This document shows, one piece after another, positions 1 through 5,865 of a stretch of 7,959 nucleotides of DNA (the first letter of the stretch is position 1; each line of letters opens with the position of its first letter). This stretch comes from Eggerthellaceae bacterium (GTDB lineage: Bacteria > Actinomycetota > Coriobacteriia > Coriobacteriales > Eggerthellaceae): the NCBI GenBank assembly GCA_900754955.1, contig CAAEEV010000095.1, positions 1 to 7,959 on the forward strand. Direction: 5' to 3'. The position numbers and the translations under genes are program-made. The notes beneath the pieces are model-generated. The model made no database searches, was not told where the DNA came from, and saw only the letters and a list, made by a program, of their open reading frames with translations.

Positions 1-77
1 AGGCCAGTAGCTCCAATTGGTAGAGCGGCGGTCTCCAAAACCGCATGTTGGGGGTTCGAGTCCCTCCTGGCCTGCCA
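1..77 (+). tRNA. tRNA-Trp (anticodon CCA), complete with encoded CCA end
   Basis: The cloverleaf can be drawn directly. A 7-bp acceptor stem pairs AGGCCAG (1-7) with CTGGCCT (67-73), followed by discriminator G74 and a genomically encoded CCA at 75-77. The anticodon stem GCGGT/ACCGC encloses the loop CTCCAAA, whose middle triplet CCA reads the UGG tryptophan codon. The T arm carries the usual TTCGA loop core. The first base of the window is the first base of the tRNA. A tRNA-Trp just upstream of secE-nusG is a common bacterial arrangement, and it may be co-transcribed with secE. Confidence 0.97.
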
Positions 78-88
78 GCTTGTTAGTA

Positions 89-113
89 CGAGCAGCCCTA
101 TGGCTGCTTGTTT
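89..113 (+). terminator. Weak terminator-like hairpin after tRNA-Trp
   Basis: AGCAGCC (91-97) pairs with GGCTGCT (102-108) around a CTAT loop, extended by a G-T and a C-G pair (89-90 with 109-110). The tail TTGTTT is short and interrupted, so termination would be partial. The hairpin may separate the tRNA from secE or mark a processing boundary. The rest of the gap to secE (114-157) is AT-rich, with a TTTAAT stretch at 127-132 but no convincing -35 partner. Confidence 0.4.
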
Positions 114-157
114 GGCGTTTAGACGATTTAATTTTTTAGTCCGTTCTGAGGAATCTC

Positions 158-568
158 ATGGCAAAGAAATCCAAGACACAGCGTGCCAAAGCATCGGCTG
201 CCCGCCAGCGCCGCAAGGCCGAGCGCGAGCAGGAGGCGCTCAACCCGACGGTTGAGGCTGCGCCCGCCGAGGAGGAAAAGCCCAAGAGGACGCTTTTCAA
301 GAAATCGGACGATGACAAGGCCGCTCAGGGCTCTGAGCCTAAGAAATCCCCCAAGAAGGCAGAGGCCAAGCCGAAGAAGAAGCGCTTCCAGTTCTTCCGC
401 GATGTGAAGACCGAGATGAAGCGCGTCACGTGGCCGACCCGCACCGACGTGCTGCGTTGGAGCGGCGTCGTTGTTGTGGCCCTGCTGTTTTTCGGCGTGT
501 TCGTCGCCGTGCTTGACAACGCGATCATCACGCCGCTGCTGGTTCTCGTTTCGGGATTGGGAGCGTAA
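158..568 (+). CDS. secE: Preprotein translocase subunit SecE
   Basis: SecE is the small membrane subunit that clamps and stabilises SecY in the SecYEG protein-conducting channel. The 136-residue product ends with the family core: an amphipathic helix around residues 77-98 containing RDVKTEMKRVTWPTR, then a hydrophobic membrane segment at about 102-120 and a short hydrophobic tail. Residues 1-75 are a highly charged Lys/Ala/Glu-rich extension, giving a single-TM SecE (about 60 residues in many bacteria) with a long cytoplasmic N-terminus. The ATG is preceded by GAGGA at 148-152 with 5-base spacing. nusG starts 3 bases after the stop, so the two are almost certainly co-transcribed and possibly translationally coupled. 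Identity is firm from the WPTR motif and the position before nusG. Confidence 0.96.
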   Translation: MAKKSKTQRAKASAARQRRKAEREQEALNPTVEAAPAEEEKPKRTLFKKSDDDKAAQGSEPKKSPKKAEAKPKKKRFQFFRDVKTEMKRVTWPTRTDVLRWSGVVVVALLFFGVFVAVLDNAIITPLLVLVSGLGA

Positions 569-571
569 GAC

Positions 572-1099
572 ATGAAAAAGTGGTATGTGCTTCACACGTA
601 TTCCGGCTACGAGAACAAGGTGAAGGCTAACCTCGAGACCCGCATCGAGACGATGGGCCTCGAGAACAACGTCTTCGACATTCAGATCCCCTCTGAGGTC
701 GTCACCGAGATCAAAGAGGGCGGTCGTCGCGTCGAGTCCGAGAAGAAGGTGTTCCCGGGCTACGTGCTCGTTCGCATGGAGCTTGACAACCGCAGCTGGG
801 CTGCGGTGCGCAACACTCCGGGCGTGACGGGTTTTGTCGGCAGCCAGGGCAATCCTGAGCCGCTGACGCGCGAAGAGTACAACAAGATCATGAAGCGCAC
901 GAGCCGCAAGGCTCCGAAGCGGACGTCGACCAACCTCGAGGTTGGTCAGACCATCAAGGTGGTCTCCGGTCCGCTGTCTGATCTTGAGGGCGTTATCTCC
1001 GAAGTTTCGCCCGAGGCAGGCAAGGTTAAGGTCCTGCTTTCGATCTTCGGCCGCGAGACGCCGGTTGAGCTGACGTTCGACCAGGTTGCCCGCGTGTAA
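572..1099 (+). CDS. nusG: Transcription termination/antitermination factor NusG
   Basis: NusG binds RNA polymerase through its N-terminal domain, modulates pausing, and links polymerase to Rho or the ribosome (S10) through its C-terminal domain. The 175-residue protein is close to the usual 175-185. The NGN domain spans about residues 1-105 and starts with the characteristic KKWYVLHTYSGYE; FPGYVLVRM lies at 61-70 and NTPGVTGFVG at 81-90. A basic linker (about 106-122) joins the KOW domain, residues 124-175, with VVSGPLSDLEGVI and an SIFGRETPVEL strand. GGGAG at 559-563, inside the end of secE, is its ribosome-binding site. The last codons (1092-1097) can pair with the left arm of the hairpin downstream of the gene. 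Confidence 0.98.
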   Translation: MKKWYVLHTYSGYENKVKANLETRIETMGLENNVFDIQIPSEVVTEIKEGGRRVESEKKVFPGYVLVRMELDNRSWAAVRNTPGVTGFVGSQGNPEPLTREEYNKIMKRTSRKAPKRTSTNLEVGQTIKVVSGPLSDLEGVISEVSPEAGKVKVLLSIFGRETPVELTFDQVARV

Positions 1100-1113
1100 C
1101 TGTGAACACACTG

Positions 1114-1164
1114 AACACGCAGCGTGCCCGCGTGGACCGGGGCTTCTCACGCCGCGTGTTTTTT
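1114..1164 (+). terminator. Terminator/attenuator hairpin between nusG and rplK
   Basis: AACACGCAGCGTG (1114-1126) pairs with CACGCCGCGTGTT (1148-1160), 13 positions with a single A-C mismatch. The interior can partly fold (CCC with GGG). Six T residues (1159-1164) follow at once, the standard layout of an intrinsic terminator. Only 45 bases remain before the rplK start and I find no good promoter there. rplK-rplA therefore probably depends on read-through, making this an attenuator rather than an absolute stop. A competing pairing exists between GCGTGT (1092-1097, over the nusG stop) and ACACGC (1115-1120). Confidence 0.75.
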
Positions 1165-1209
1165 GTGATAGAGAGAGTATTCGTTTTCATTTCTGAAAGG
1201 TAGCTATCG

Positions 1210-1710
1210 ATGGCTGAAAAGAAGGCAACGGGCTTCATTAAGCTGCAGATCCCTGCCGGTGCTGCGAACCCGGCTCCTCCGGTTGGCCCGGCTCTGGGTG
1301 CTCAGGGTGTCAACATCATGCAGTTCTGCCAGGCGTTCAACGCCCAGACGCAGGACCAGGCTGGCACCATCATCCCTGTTGAGATCACCGTCTACGAGGA
1401 CAAGACGTTCTCGTTCGTGTGCAAGACCCCGCCGGCGGCTGTGCTCATCAAGGAGAAGCTCGGCATCAAGAGCGGCTCCGGCATTCCGCAGATCCAGGCG
1501 GTCGGCACGCTCTCCGAGGCTCAGCTTCGCGAGATCGCCGAGATCAAGTTCCCCGACCTGAACGCCAACACGATCGAGGCTGCGATGGAGATCATCGCCG
1601 GCACCGCTCGCTCCATGGGCGTGCGCATCGAGGGCCGCGAGATGAAGAAGAAGTACGTTCCGTCTCGTAAGGTCGCCGCGATGCTCCAGGGCAAGACGAT
1701 CGAGGAGTAA
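1210..1710 (+). CDS. rplK: 50S ribosomal protein L11
   Basis: L11 binds 23S rRNA in the GTPase-associated centre and is needed for elongation-factor function and the RelA stringent response. Residues 1-70 match the L11 N-terminal domain ([20 protein letters not shown], then [15 protein letters not shown]). Residues 72-142 match the RNA-binding C-terminal domain ([28 protein letters not shown]). L11 normally ends a few residues after TARSMG, at about 141-145. This protein has 166 residues, adding about 24 (143-166), a basic patch [12 protein letters not shown] followed by an acidic end. The ATG follows AAAGG (1196-1200) with 9-base spacing. It lies 110 bases after nusG, behind a terminator-like hairpin, and precedes rplA. 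Confidence 0.97.
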   Translation: MAEKKATGFIKLQIPAGAANPAPPVGPALGAQGVNIMQFCQAFNAQTQDQAGTIIPVEITVYEDKTFSFVCKTPPAAVLIKEKLGIKSGSGIPQIQAVGTLSEAQLREIAEIKFPDLNANTIEAAMEIIAGTARSMGVRIEGREMKKKYVPSRKVAAMLQGKTIEE

Positions 1711-1717
1711 CTCGGTT

Positions 1718-1837
1718 GCGAATTTGCTGACGCAAATTCGCGCCTGCCCGACGCTGCGGGCACGCACAGCATGTCGCCTTGCCCCTTGTTTGGGGCACAG
1801 CGCGGTCCAAAGGCCGCTTGATGCCAAGGCGGGGCAA
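1718..1837 (+). other. Stem-loop cluster in the rplK-rplA spacer
   Basis: Four hairpins are readable in a row. GCGAATTTGC/GCAAATTCGC is a perfect 10-bp stem with loop TGAC (1718-1741). TGCCCG/CGGGCA spans 1745-1762. TGCCCC/GGGGCA spans 1780-1797. GCGG-CC/GG-CCGC, with a bulged T, spans 1802-1817. TTGCCCC (1779-1785) can instead pair with GGGGCAA at 1831-1837, and GCACAG (1764-1769 or 1795-1800) with CTGTGC at 1847-1852, so alternative folds exist. No T tract follows any stem, so these are not intrinsic terminators. The rest of the spacer (1838-1981) holds no clear gene, only the rplA ribosome-binding site. Possible roles are an autoregulatory L1 binding region, an mRNA stability or processing element, or a dispersed repeat. 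Confidence 0.6.
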
Positions 1838-1981
1838 TCTCAGACACTGTGCGCACCCTCGCTGACCTTGTTCGACCTGGGAGGTTTGGAATAGTCTCTT
1901 CGGGTTGTGAGTTAGCAGGTTTGATAGTTGTCATGTGGAAGAGTGAAGAAGCACTCGCCATTACCACGAAAGGAAATAAAC

Positions 1982-2692
1982 ATGGCTAAGAAGTCCAAGA
2001 AGTATCGTGCAGCGGAAGCTCAGATCCCCGCTGAGGCGATCGCTCCGATCAAGGCGATGAAGCTCCTGAAGGAGATCTCCACCGCTGCGTTCGACGAGAC
2101 GGTTGAGGCGCACTTCCGCCTCGGCATTGACACCCGCCAGGCTGACCAGCAGCTGCGCGGTACCGTGAGCCTGCCGAACGGCTCGGGCAAGCAGGTCCGC
2201 GTCGCCGTGTTCGCCGAGGGTGCTGCCGCTGAGGCCGCCAAGGAGGCTGGCGCTGACATCGTCGGCACCGAGGAGCTCACCGCTCAGGTGCAGGCCGGCG
2301 AGTTCAACTTCGACGCTGCTGTGGCCACGCCGGATCAGATGGGCAAGGTCGGCCGTCTCGGTAAGATCCTCGGCCCCCGCGGCCTTATGCCGAACCCGAA
2401 GCTCGGCACGGTGACCACCGACGTTGCCAAGGCCATCAAGGAGCTCAAGGGCGGCCGCGTCGAGTATCGCGCTGACCGCTACGGCATCGCTCACGTCATC
2501 ATCGGCAAGATCAGCTTCACCCCGGAGCAGCTCGCCGAGAACTACGGTGCGGTGTACGACGAGATCCTGCGTATGAAGCCGGCTGCTGCTAAGGGCCGCT
2601 ACGTGAAGTCCATCAACGTGGCTTCCACGATGAGCCCGGCCGTTTCGGTTGACAGCTCGGTGACCCGCGCTTACACGGAGGACGCCGAGTAG
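1982..2692 (+). CDS. rplA: 50S ribosomal protein L1
   Basis: L1 forms the mobile L1 stalk near the ribosomal E site and in many bacteria represses translation of its own L11-L1 mRNA. The 236-residue product is the usual length (about 230-235). It carries the L1 signature [20 protein letters not shown] (121-140), the upstream [25 protein letters not shown] (161-179) and the STMSPAV segment near the C-terminus (215-221). I chose the ATG at 1982 because it follows AAAGGA with good spacing and begins with the conserved MAKKSKKY. An in-frame TTG at 1928 would add 18 residues with no family support. The gene is 271 bases after rplK, an unusually long gap for this pair, and is followed by a strong terminator. 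Confidence 0.97.
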   Translation: MAKKSKKYRAAEAQIPAEAIAPIKAMKLLKEISTAAFDETVEAHFRLGIDTRQADQQLRGTVSLPNGSGKQVRVAVFAEGAAAEAAKEAGADIVGTEELTAQVQAGEFNFDAAVATPDQMGKVGRLGKILGPRGLMPNPKLGTVTTDVAKAIKELKGGRVEYRADRYGIAHVIIGKISFTPEQLAENYGAVYDEILRMKPAAAKGRYVKSINVASTMSPAVSVDSSVTRAYTEDAE

Positions 2693-2714
2693 CACGAAGC
2701 TCTCTCATCACGAG

Positions 2715-2748
2715 AAGGGGCTGCGACTGAGGTCGCAGCCCCTTTTTT
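2715..2748 (+). terminator. Strong intrinsic terminator after rplA
   Basis: A perfect 13-bp stem, AAGGGGCTGCGAC (2715-2727) with its complement at 2732-2744, closes on a TGAG loop and runs into a six-T tract (2743-2748). It marks the end of the secE-nusG-rplK-rplA transcription unit, without rplJ-rplL downstream. The remaining 142 bases before map hold a TAAGAT at 2857-2862, which could be a -10 element, but no good -35 sits at the right distance. Confidence 0.93.
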
Positions 2749-2890
2749 ATTGCCTGCGCATCGCTTAGGTGCTACCTGGTCTCAATCCTTGCCGGCTGCA
2801 TCAAATGCGCACAGGAATTTGACCTTCGTTCCGAGGGGGTCGTCCGTGCGCTCAGGTAAGATTGATGTAAAGAAACGGAAAGGGAACGGT

Positions 2891-3685
2891 ATGGGACTCA
2901 AGAGAAGGCGCACGGGCGTCGTCATCAAGACGCCCGGTGAGATCGATGCGATGAAGGCGGCGGGGCAGCTCTCCGCCGAGGTGCTGCGCAAGGTAGGCGA
3001 GGCGGTACGCCCCGGCGTGACGACGCTCGAGCTCGACGAACTTGCCGAGCAGGTGATTCGCGAAGGAGGCGGCATCCCCGCATTCAAGGGCTACGGCGGC
3101 TTCCCTGGTTCGATCTGCGCGTCGGTGAACGAGCAGGTGGTGCACGGCATTCCCTCGGCGAAGAAGGTGCTGCAGGCGGGCGACATCATCTCGATCGACA
3201 CGGGTGCCATCGTTGACGGCTGGGTAGGCGACAACGCCTGGACGTACGCCGTGGGTACGATCTCGCCCGAGAAGCAGCGCTTGCTCGAGGTGACGGAGAA
3301 GTGCATGTGGGCGGGCGTGAGCGCCGCGCGCGCCGGCAACTTCCTCGGCGACATCGGACATGCGGTCCAGTCGATCGCCGAGGCGGCCGGCTACGGCGTG
3401 GTGCGCGAGTACGTGGGCCACGGCATCGGCCGCAACATGCACGAAGAGCCCAACGTGCCGAACTTCGGACGCCCCCACAGCGGGCTGCCGCTCGAGCCGG
3501 GCATGGTGCTCGCCATCGAGCCGATGATCAACATGGGCACGCGCAAGACGCGGCTCGGAAGCGACGGGTGGCTCGTGACGACACGCGACGGGAAGCCGTC
3601 GGCGCACTTCGAGAAGACGGTCGCCATCACGGCGGAAGGTCCTGTGGTTCTGACGGTGGAGCCGGGGCATCGACGCCCCGTGTAA
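2891..3685 (+). CDS. map: Methionine aminopeptidase, type I
   Basis: This enzyme removes the initiator methionine from nascent proteins whose second residue is small. It is a cytosolic dinuclear metallopeptidase of the pita-bread fold. The 264-residue product is the length of the minimal type Ia enzyme. All catalytic residues are in register with E. coli MetAP: His85 (VVHG), metal ligands Asp103 (IDTG), Asp114 (VGDNAWT), His177 (GHGIGRN), Glu210 (IEPM) and Glu241 (FEKT), plus His184 (MHEEP). I chose the ATG at 2891 because AAAGGGA (2879-2885) lies 5 bases upstream. A longer in-frame TTG start at 2750 would begin inside the rplA terminator. The gene appears monocistronic; its stop is 7 bases from the convergent murJ stop. 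Confidence 0.97.
   Translation: MGLKRRRTGVVIKTPGEIDAMKAAGQLSAEVLRKVGEAVRPGVTTLELDELAEQVIREGGGIPAFKGYGGFPGSICASVNEQVVHGIPSAKKVLQAGDIISIDTGAIVDGWVGDNAWTYAVGTISPEKQRLLEVTEKCMWAGVSAARAGNFLGDIGHAVQSIAEAAGYGVVREYVGHGIGRNMHEEPNVPNFGRPHSGLPLEPGMVLAIEPMINMGTRKTRLGSDGWLVTTRDGKPSAHFEKTVAITAEGPVVLTVEPGHRRPV
3663..3680. other. Hairpin at the 3' end of map
   Basis: CGGGGC (3663-3668) and GCCCCG (3675-3680) form a 6-bp stem with a 6-base loop within the last codons of map. It lies beyond the murJ stop when read on the other strand. No T tract follows on either strand, so it is not a standard terminator. It could still protect 3' ends of the two convergent transcripts. It may equally be a chance structure in GC-rich coding DNA. 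Confidence 0.3.
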
Positions 3686-3692
3686 GGTGGCC

Positions 3693-5795
3693 CTATGAGC
3701 GCTTGAGCTTGCCGGCAACCTTCGCGACGATACCCGTGAGGAACGCCGCCTCAGGAAGCTTGAGCGCGATGGCGGGCCCGAACGTCACGAGAAGGCTTAC
3801 GATGCCGCTTGCCACCACGTAGCCGAATGCTTGGGCGATCGAGCCGTTGAGCGGCCCGAGACACGTCTCGAGCAACATAAGAACGCCGGCGCCGGCGGCA
3901 GCGCCGGCTGCACCGAGGCCGAGGGCGCGCAGGCAACCGACGATGAGGCCGCCCATGCCCATGCGTCCGTAAACATGGCGCAGGTACGCGAAGATAAGCA
4001 CGTCGGCCACCACGTACGACACGATGGTGCCCACGGCGATGCTCTCGATGGGGATGGGCATCCCGTTCTGCACGCCCCACGCCCCCGCAGCGATGACGCC
4101 GACCTGCGCCGCCGACGCTACAAGCGTGATGACGGACAGCGCGCGCATGCGGCGGATGCTGCTGCATGCCATCTGCAGGTACGAGTTCACGCCGTAGAAC
4201 GGCAGCGCCACGGCCATGACGCAGAGATACGACGCGATCTGGGCGATGCTGTCGGCGGTGAACGCACCCATGTGATAGAGCGTCACGAGCGGCGTGGCGT
4301 ACGCGATGAGGTAAAACGCGAACGGGATCATGAGGAAGAAGATCTGCGTCGATCCGTTCATGATGCCGCGCACGACGCCCTTCGTGTTGTTTTCAGCCTG
4401 CATGCTCGACAGCTCGGTGAACATGGCAGTCGACACGGGGACGGCGAGGAACGAATAGGGGAAGGTGAACCAGAGGCGCGAGTACGCGATGACGGAGGGG
4501 CCGTTGTCGGCGAAGCAGTACGACGCCGCGTTGCCCACCGACACGGTGACGAACGAGCAGACCGTCACGAGGATGGCGGGCAGTCCGAGGCTGATCGTCT
4601 CGCGGATGGCAGGGTCGCGCAGCGAGATGCGGGGCCGCAGGCGGATGCCGTTGCGCTTGAGCGCGGGTATCTGGATGGCCATCTGGACGAACACGCCGAG
4701 CGGGTTGCCGATGGCGATGATGAGAAACGCGGCGGCCTGGTTGTGCGGGGCGACGAACGCGTAGGCGAGGAACGTCGCGATGACCACCACGTTGTTGAGC
4801 ACGGGCGCGAAGGCTCCCCAGAAGTAGTCGCGGTTGGCGTTGAGCAGGCCCGAGACGATGGACGCCACGCCGTAGAAGACGATCTGGATCGCGAAGAACT
4901 GGAAGAAGAACACCGAGAGGTCCATTTCCTCCTGATTGGAGTAGAACGTCTGGGTGTAGATCACCTGCGCGGGGAAGATCATGCTGAGCGCAGAGACGAC
5001 GCCGAGGCCGATGATCACGAGCGTGAGCAGGTTGGAGGCGTACTCTTCGCTCACCTTCTTGCCCTGCTGCTTCTTGATCGACACGTAAACGGGCAGGAAG
5101 GCGGTGGACAGAAGGCCGCCCATGACGAGCTCGTAGAGCATGTTGGGCAGGTTGTTCGCCACCTGGTACGAGCTCGACACGAACGTGGCGCCGAGGGCGA
5201 ATGCCATGGCCCACGTGCGGGCGAAGCCCGTGATGCGCGAGATGATCGTGCAGATGCTGATGAGCGCGGCCGAGGCGCCCACCTGGGCGTCGGTGCGCGG
5301 CGCGTCGTCGAGGGCGATCTGCGCGTCGGCGGGGGAGGTGGCGTCGAAGGCCTCGAGCGCTTCCTGCGCGCGGATGCGGTCGTCGCGCGTTTGGCGGGCG
5401 GCGTGTCTGCCGCGCTGCGCCGTGCGCTCCTCGCGTCCGTCGCGGGTGCGAGGGCGCGGTGATGCGGCCGCCTTTGCGGGGGCGGCATCGCGCGCGGAAG
5501 CCGTGCGGTCGATGCCGGCATGCGACCCCACGACGGGTATCGCGCCCGTTTCCCCCGGCGCGAAGCGCTTTGCGGGCGCTGCTGTCGTGCGATCGACGCC
5601 GGCGTGCGATCCGATGACAGGGATGGCTCCCGTCTCCCCAGGCGCGTACGTGCGCGATGCGGCGGTGCTGTTGCCAGTACGCGGCATGTCGGGTGTGCGC
5701 AGCGGCATCTGGGGAGTTCGGGGAGAGCGCGCCTCTCGCTCGGACTGAGCCAGGGTGGTTCGCGTATGTCGGGCTCGTCTGAGCTTGTCGGTCAT
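3693..5795 (-). CDS. murJ: Lipid II flippase MurJ (MVF/MviN family) with long N-terminal tail
   Basis: MurJ moves the peptidoglycan precursor lipid II across the cytoplasmic membrane. The 700-residue protein has a polar region (1-172) followed by a core of about 525 residues with many hydrophobic segments, consistent with the 14-helix MOP-superfamily fold. Family motifs at the start of the core are ISRITGFAR (185-193), LPNMLYELVMGGLLSTAFLP (216-235) and SRLWFTFPYSFLAVPVSTAMFTEL (439-462). By alignment, E. coli Arg18, Arg24 and Arg270 correspond to Arg187, Arg193 and Arg440, whereas Asp39 and Arg52 correspond to Ser208 and Tyr221. The tail is rich in Arg, Ala, Pro and Thr and holds two copies of a 21-residue motif (50-70 and 78-98). 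The ATG follows GAAGG with about 9-base spacing. The gene diverges from nadK. I infer a role in cell-wall synthesis; the function of the tail is unknown. Confidence 0.93.
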   Translation of the reverse strand: MTDKLRRARHTRTTLAQSEREARSPRTPQMPLRTPDMPRTGNSTAASRTYAPGETGAIPVIGSHAGVDRTTAAPAKRFAPGETGAIPVVGSHAGIDRTASARDAAPAKAAASPRPRTRDGREERTAQRGRHAARQTRDDRIRAQEALEAFDATSPADAQIALDDAPRTDAQVGASAALISICTIISRITGFARTWAMAFALGATFVSSSYQVANNLPNMLYELVMGGLLSTAFLPVYVSIKKQQGKKVSEEYASNLLTLVIIGLGVVSALSMIFPAQVIYTQTFYSNQEEMDLSVFFFQFFAIQIVFYGVASIVSGLLNANRDYFWGAFAPVLNNVVVIATFLAYAFVAPHNQAAAFLIIAIGNPLGVFVQMAIQIPALKRNGIRLRPRISLRDPAIRETISLGLPAILVTVCSFVTVSVGNAASYCFADNGPSVIAYSRLWFTFPYSFLAVPVSTAMFTELSSMQAENNTKGVVRGIMNGSTQIFFLMIPFAFYLIAYATPLVTLYHMGAFTADSIAQIASYLCVMAVALPFYGVNSYLQMACSSIRRMRALSVITLVASAAQVGVIAAGAWGVQNGMPIPIESIAVGTIVSYVVADVLIFAYLRHVYGRMGMGGLIVGCLRALGLGAAGAAAGAGVLMLLETCLGPLNGSIAQAFGYVVASGIVSLLVTFGPAIALKLPEAAFLTGIVAKVAGKLKRS
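5502..5648 (-). repeat. Two-copy direct repeat coding for a 21-residue MurJ motif
   Basis: Residues 50-70 and 78-98 of MurJ (5586-5648 and 5502-5564) share the core APGETGAIPV followed by GSHAG and DRT. The period is 28 residues, or 84 bases. By hand alignment 18 of 21 residues are identical and the three changes are conservative (Y/F, I/V, V/I). The 63-base copies differ at 13 positions, of which 9 are silent. That pattern suggests an old duplication kept by selection on the peptide rather than a recent slippage event. Confidence 0.85.
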
Positions 5796-5819
5796 GTCTC
5801 GGGGCCTTCATGAGCATCG

Positions 5820-5848
5820 GATATAATGATCATCCAATCATAGCAAAA
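5820..5848 (-). promoter_or_regulatory. Candidate murJ promoter
   Basis: On the minus strand TTTTGC (5843-5848) and TATATC (5820-5825) are separated by exactly 17 bases, giving a plausible -35/-10 pair in an AT-rich island within GC-rich DNA. Transcription would begin about 18 bases before the murJ ATG, with GAAGG available as ribosome-binding site. The match to consensus is moderate. Confidence 0.45.
5822..5827 (+). promoter_or_regulatory. Candidate nadK promoter -10 element
   Basis: A perfect TATAAT lies about 40 bases before the nadK start, in the only AT-rich part of the 70-base murJ-nadK gap. No recognisable -35 hexamer occurs 16-18 bases upstream, so an activator or other contacts may be needed. 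It overlaps the candidate murJ -10 on the opposite strand. Confidence 0.5.
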
Positions 5849-5865
5849 CGAGAAAGTGGCCTTGC

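Noticed and set aside
128..1150. A 340-codon open frame on the minus strand across secE and nusG
   Set aside because: It spans two firm genes and their junction, and its translation is compositionally biased with no recognisable motifs. It is a shadow frame.
1905..1928. TTGTGA and GATAGT as an rplA-specific promoter in the spacer
   Set aside because: The spacing is only 12 bases, too short for a standard promoter.
1928..1981. An upstream TTG start extending L1 by 18 residues
   Set aside because: The ATG at 1982 has a good ribosome-binding site and matches the normal L1 N-terminus. The added residues resemble no L1.
1933..1989. An 18-codon ORF whose stop overlaps the rplA start (possible leader peptide)
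   Set aside because: The overlap would suit translational coupling, but there is no convincing ribosome-binding site at a proper distance, and so short a frame is expected by chance.
2819..2862. TTGACC and TAAGAT as a map promoter
   Set aside because: The two hexamers are 32 bases apart, far from the 16-18 needed. TAAGAT alone may still be a -10, but support is too thin to annotate.
2750..2890. An in-frame TTG start extending methionine aminopeptidase by 47 residues
   Set aside because: It would start inside the T-tract region of the rplA terminator. The ATG at 2891 has a ribosome-binding site and gives the family's standard 264 residues.
3831..5462. A 543-codon open frame on the plus strand, antisense to murJ
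   Set aside because: Its translation is an Arg/His/Glu/Asp-rich sequence with no domain character, as expected from the complement of GC-rich coding DNA. The opposite strand encodes a clear MurJ.
4393..5817. A 474-codon minus-strand frame overlapping the 5' part of murJ
   Set aside because: It is a shifted frame of murJ with an Arg/His/Pro-rich translation and no membrane segments.
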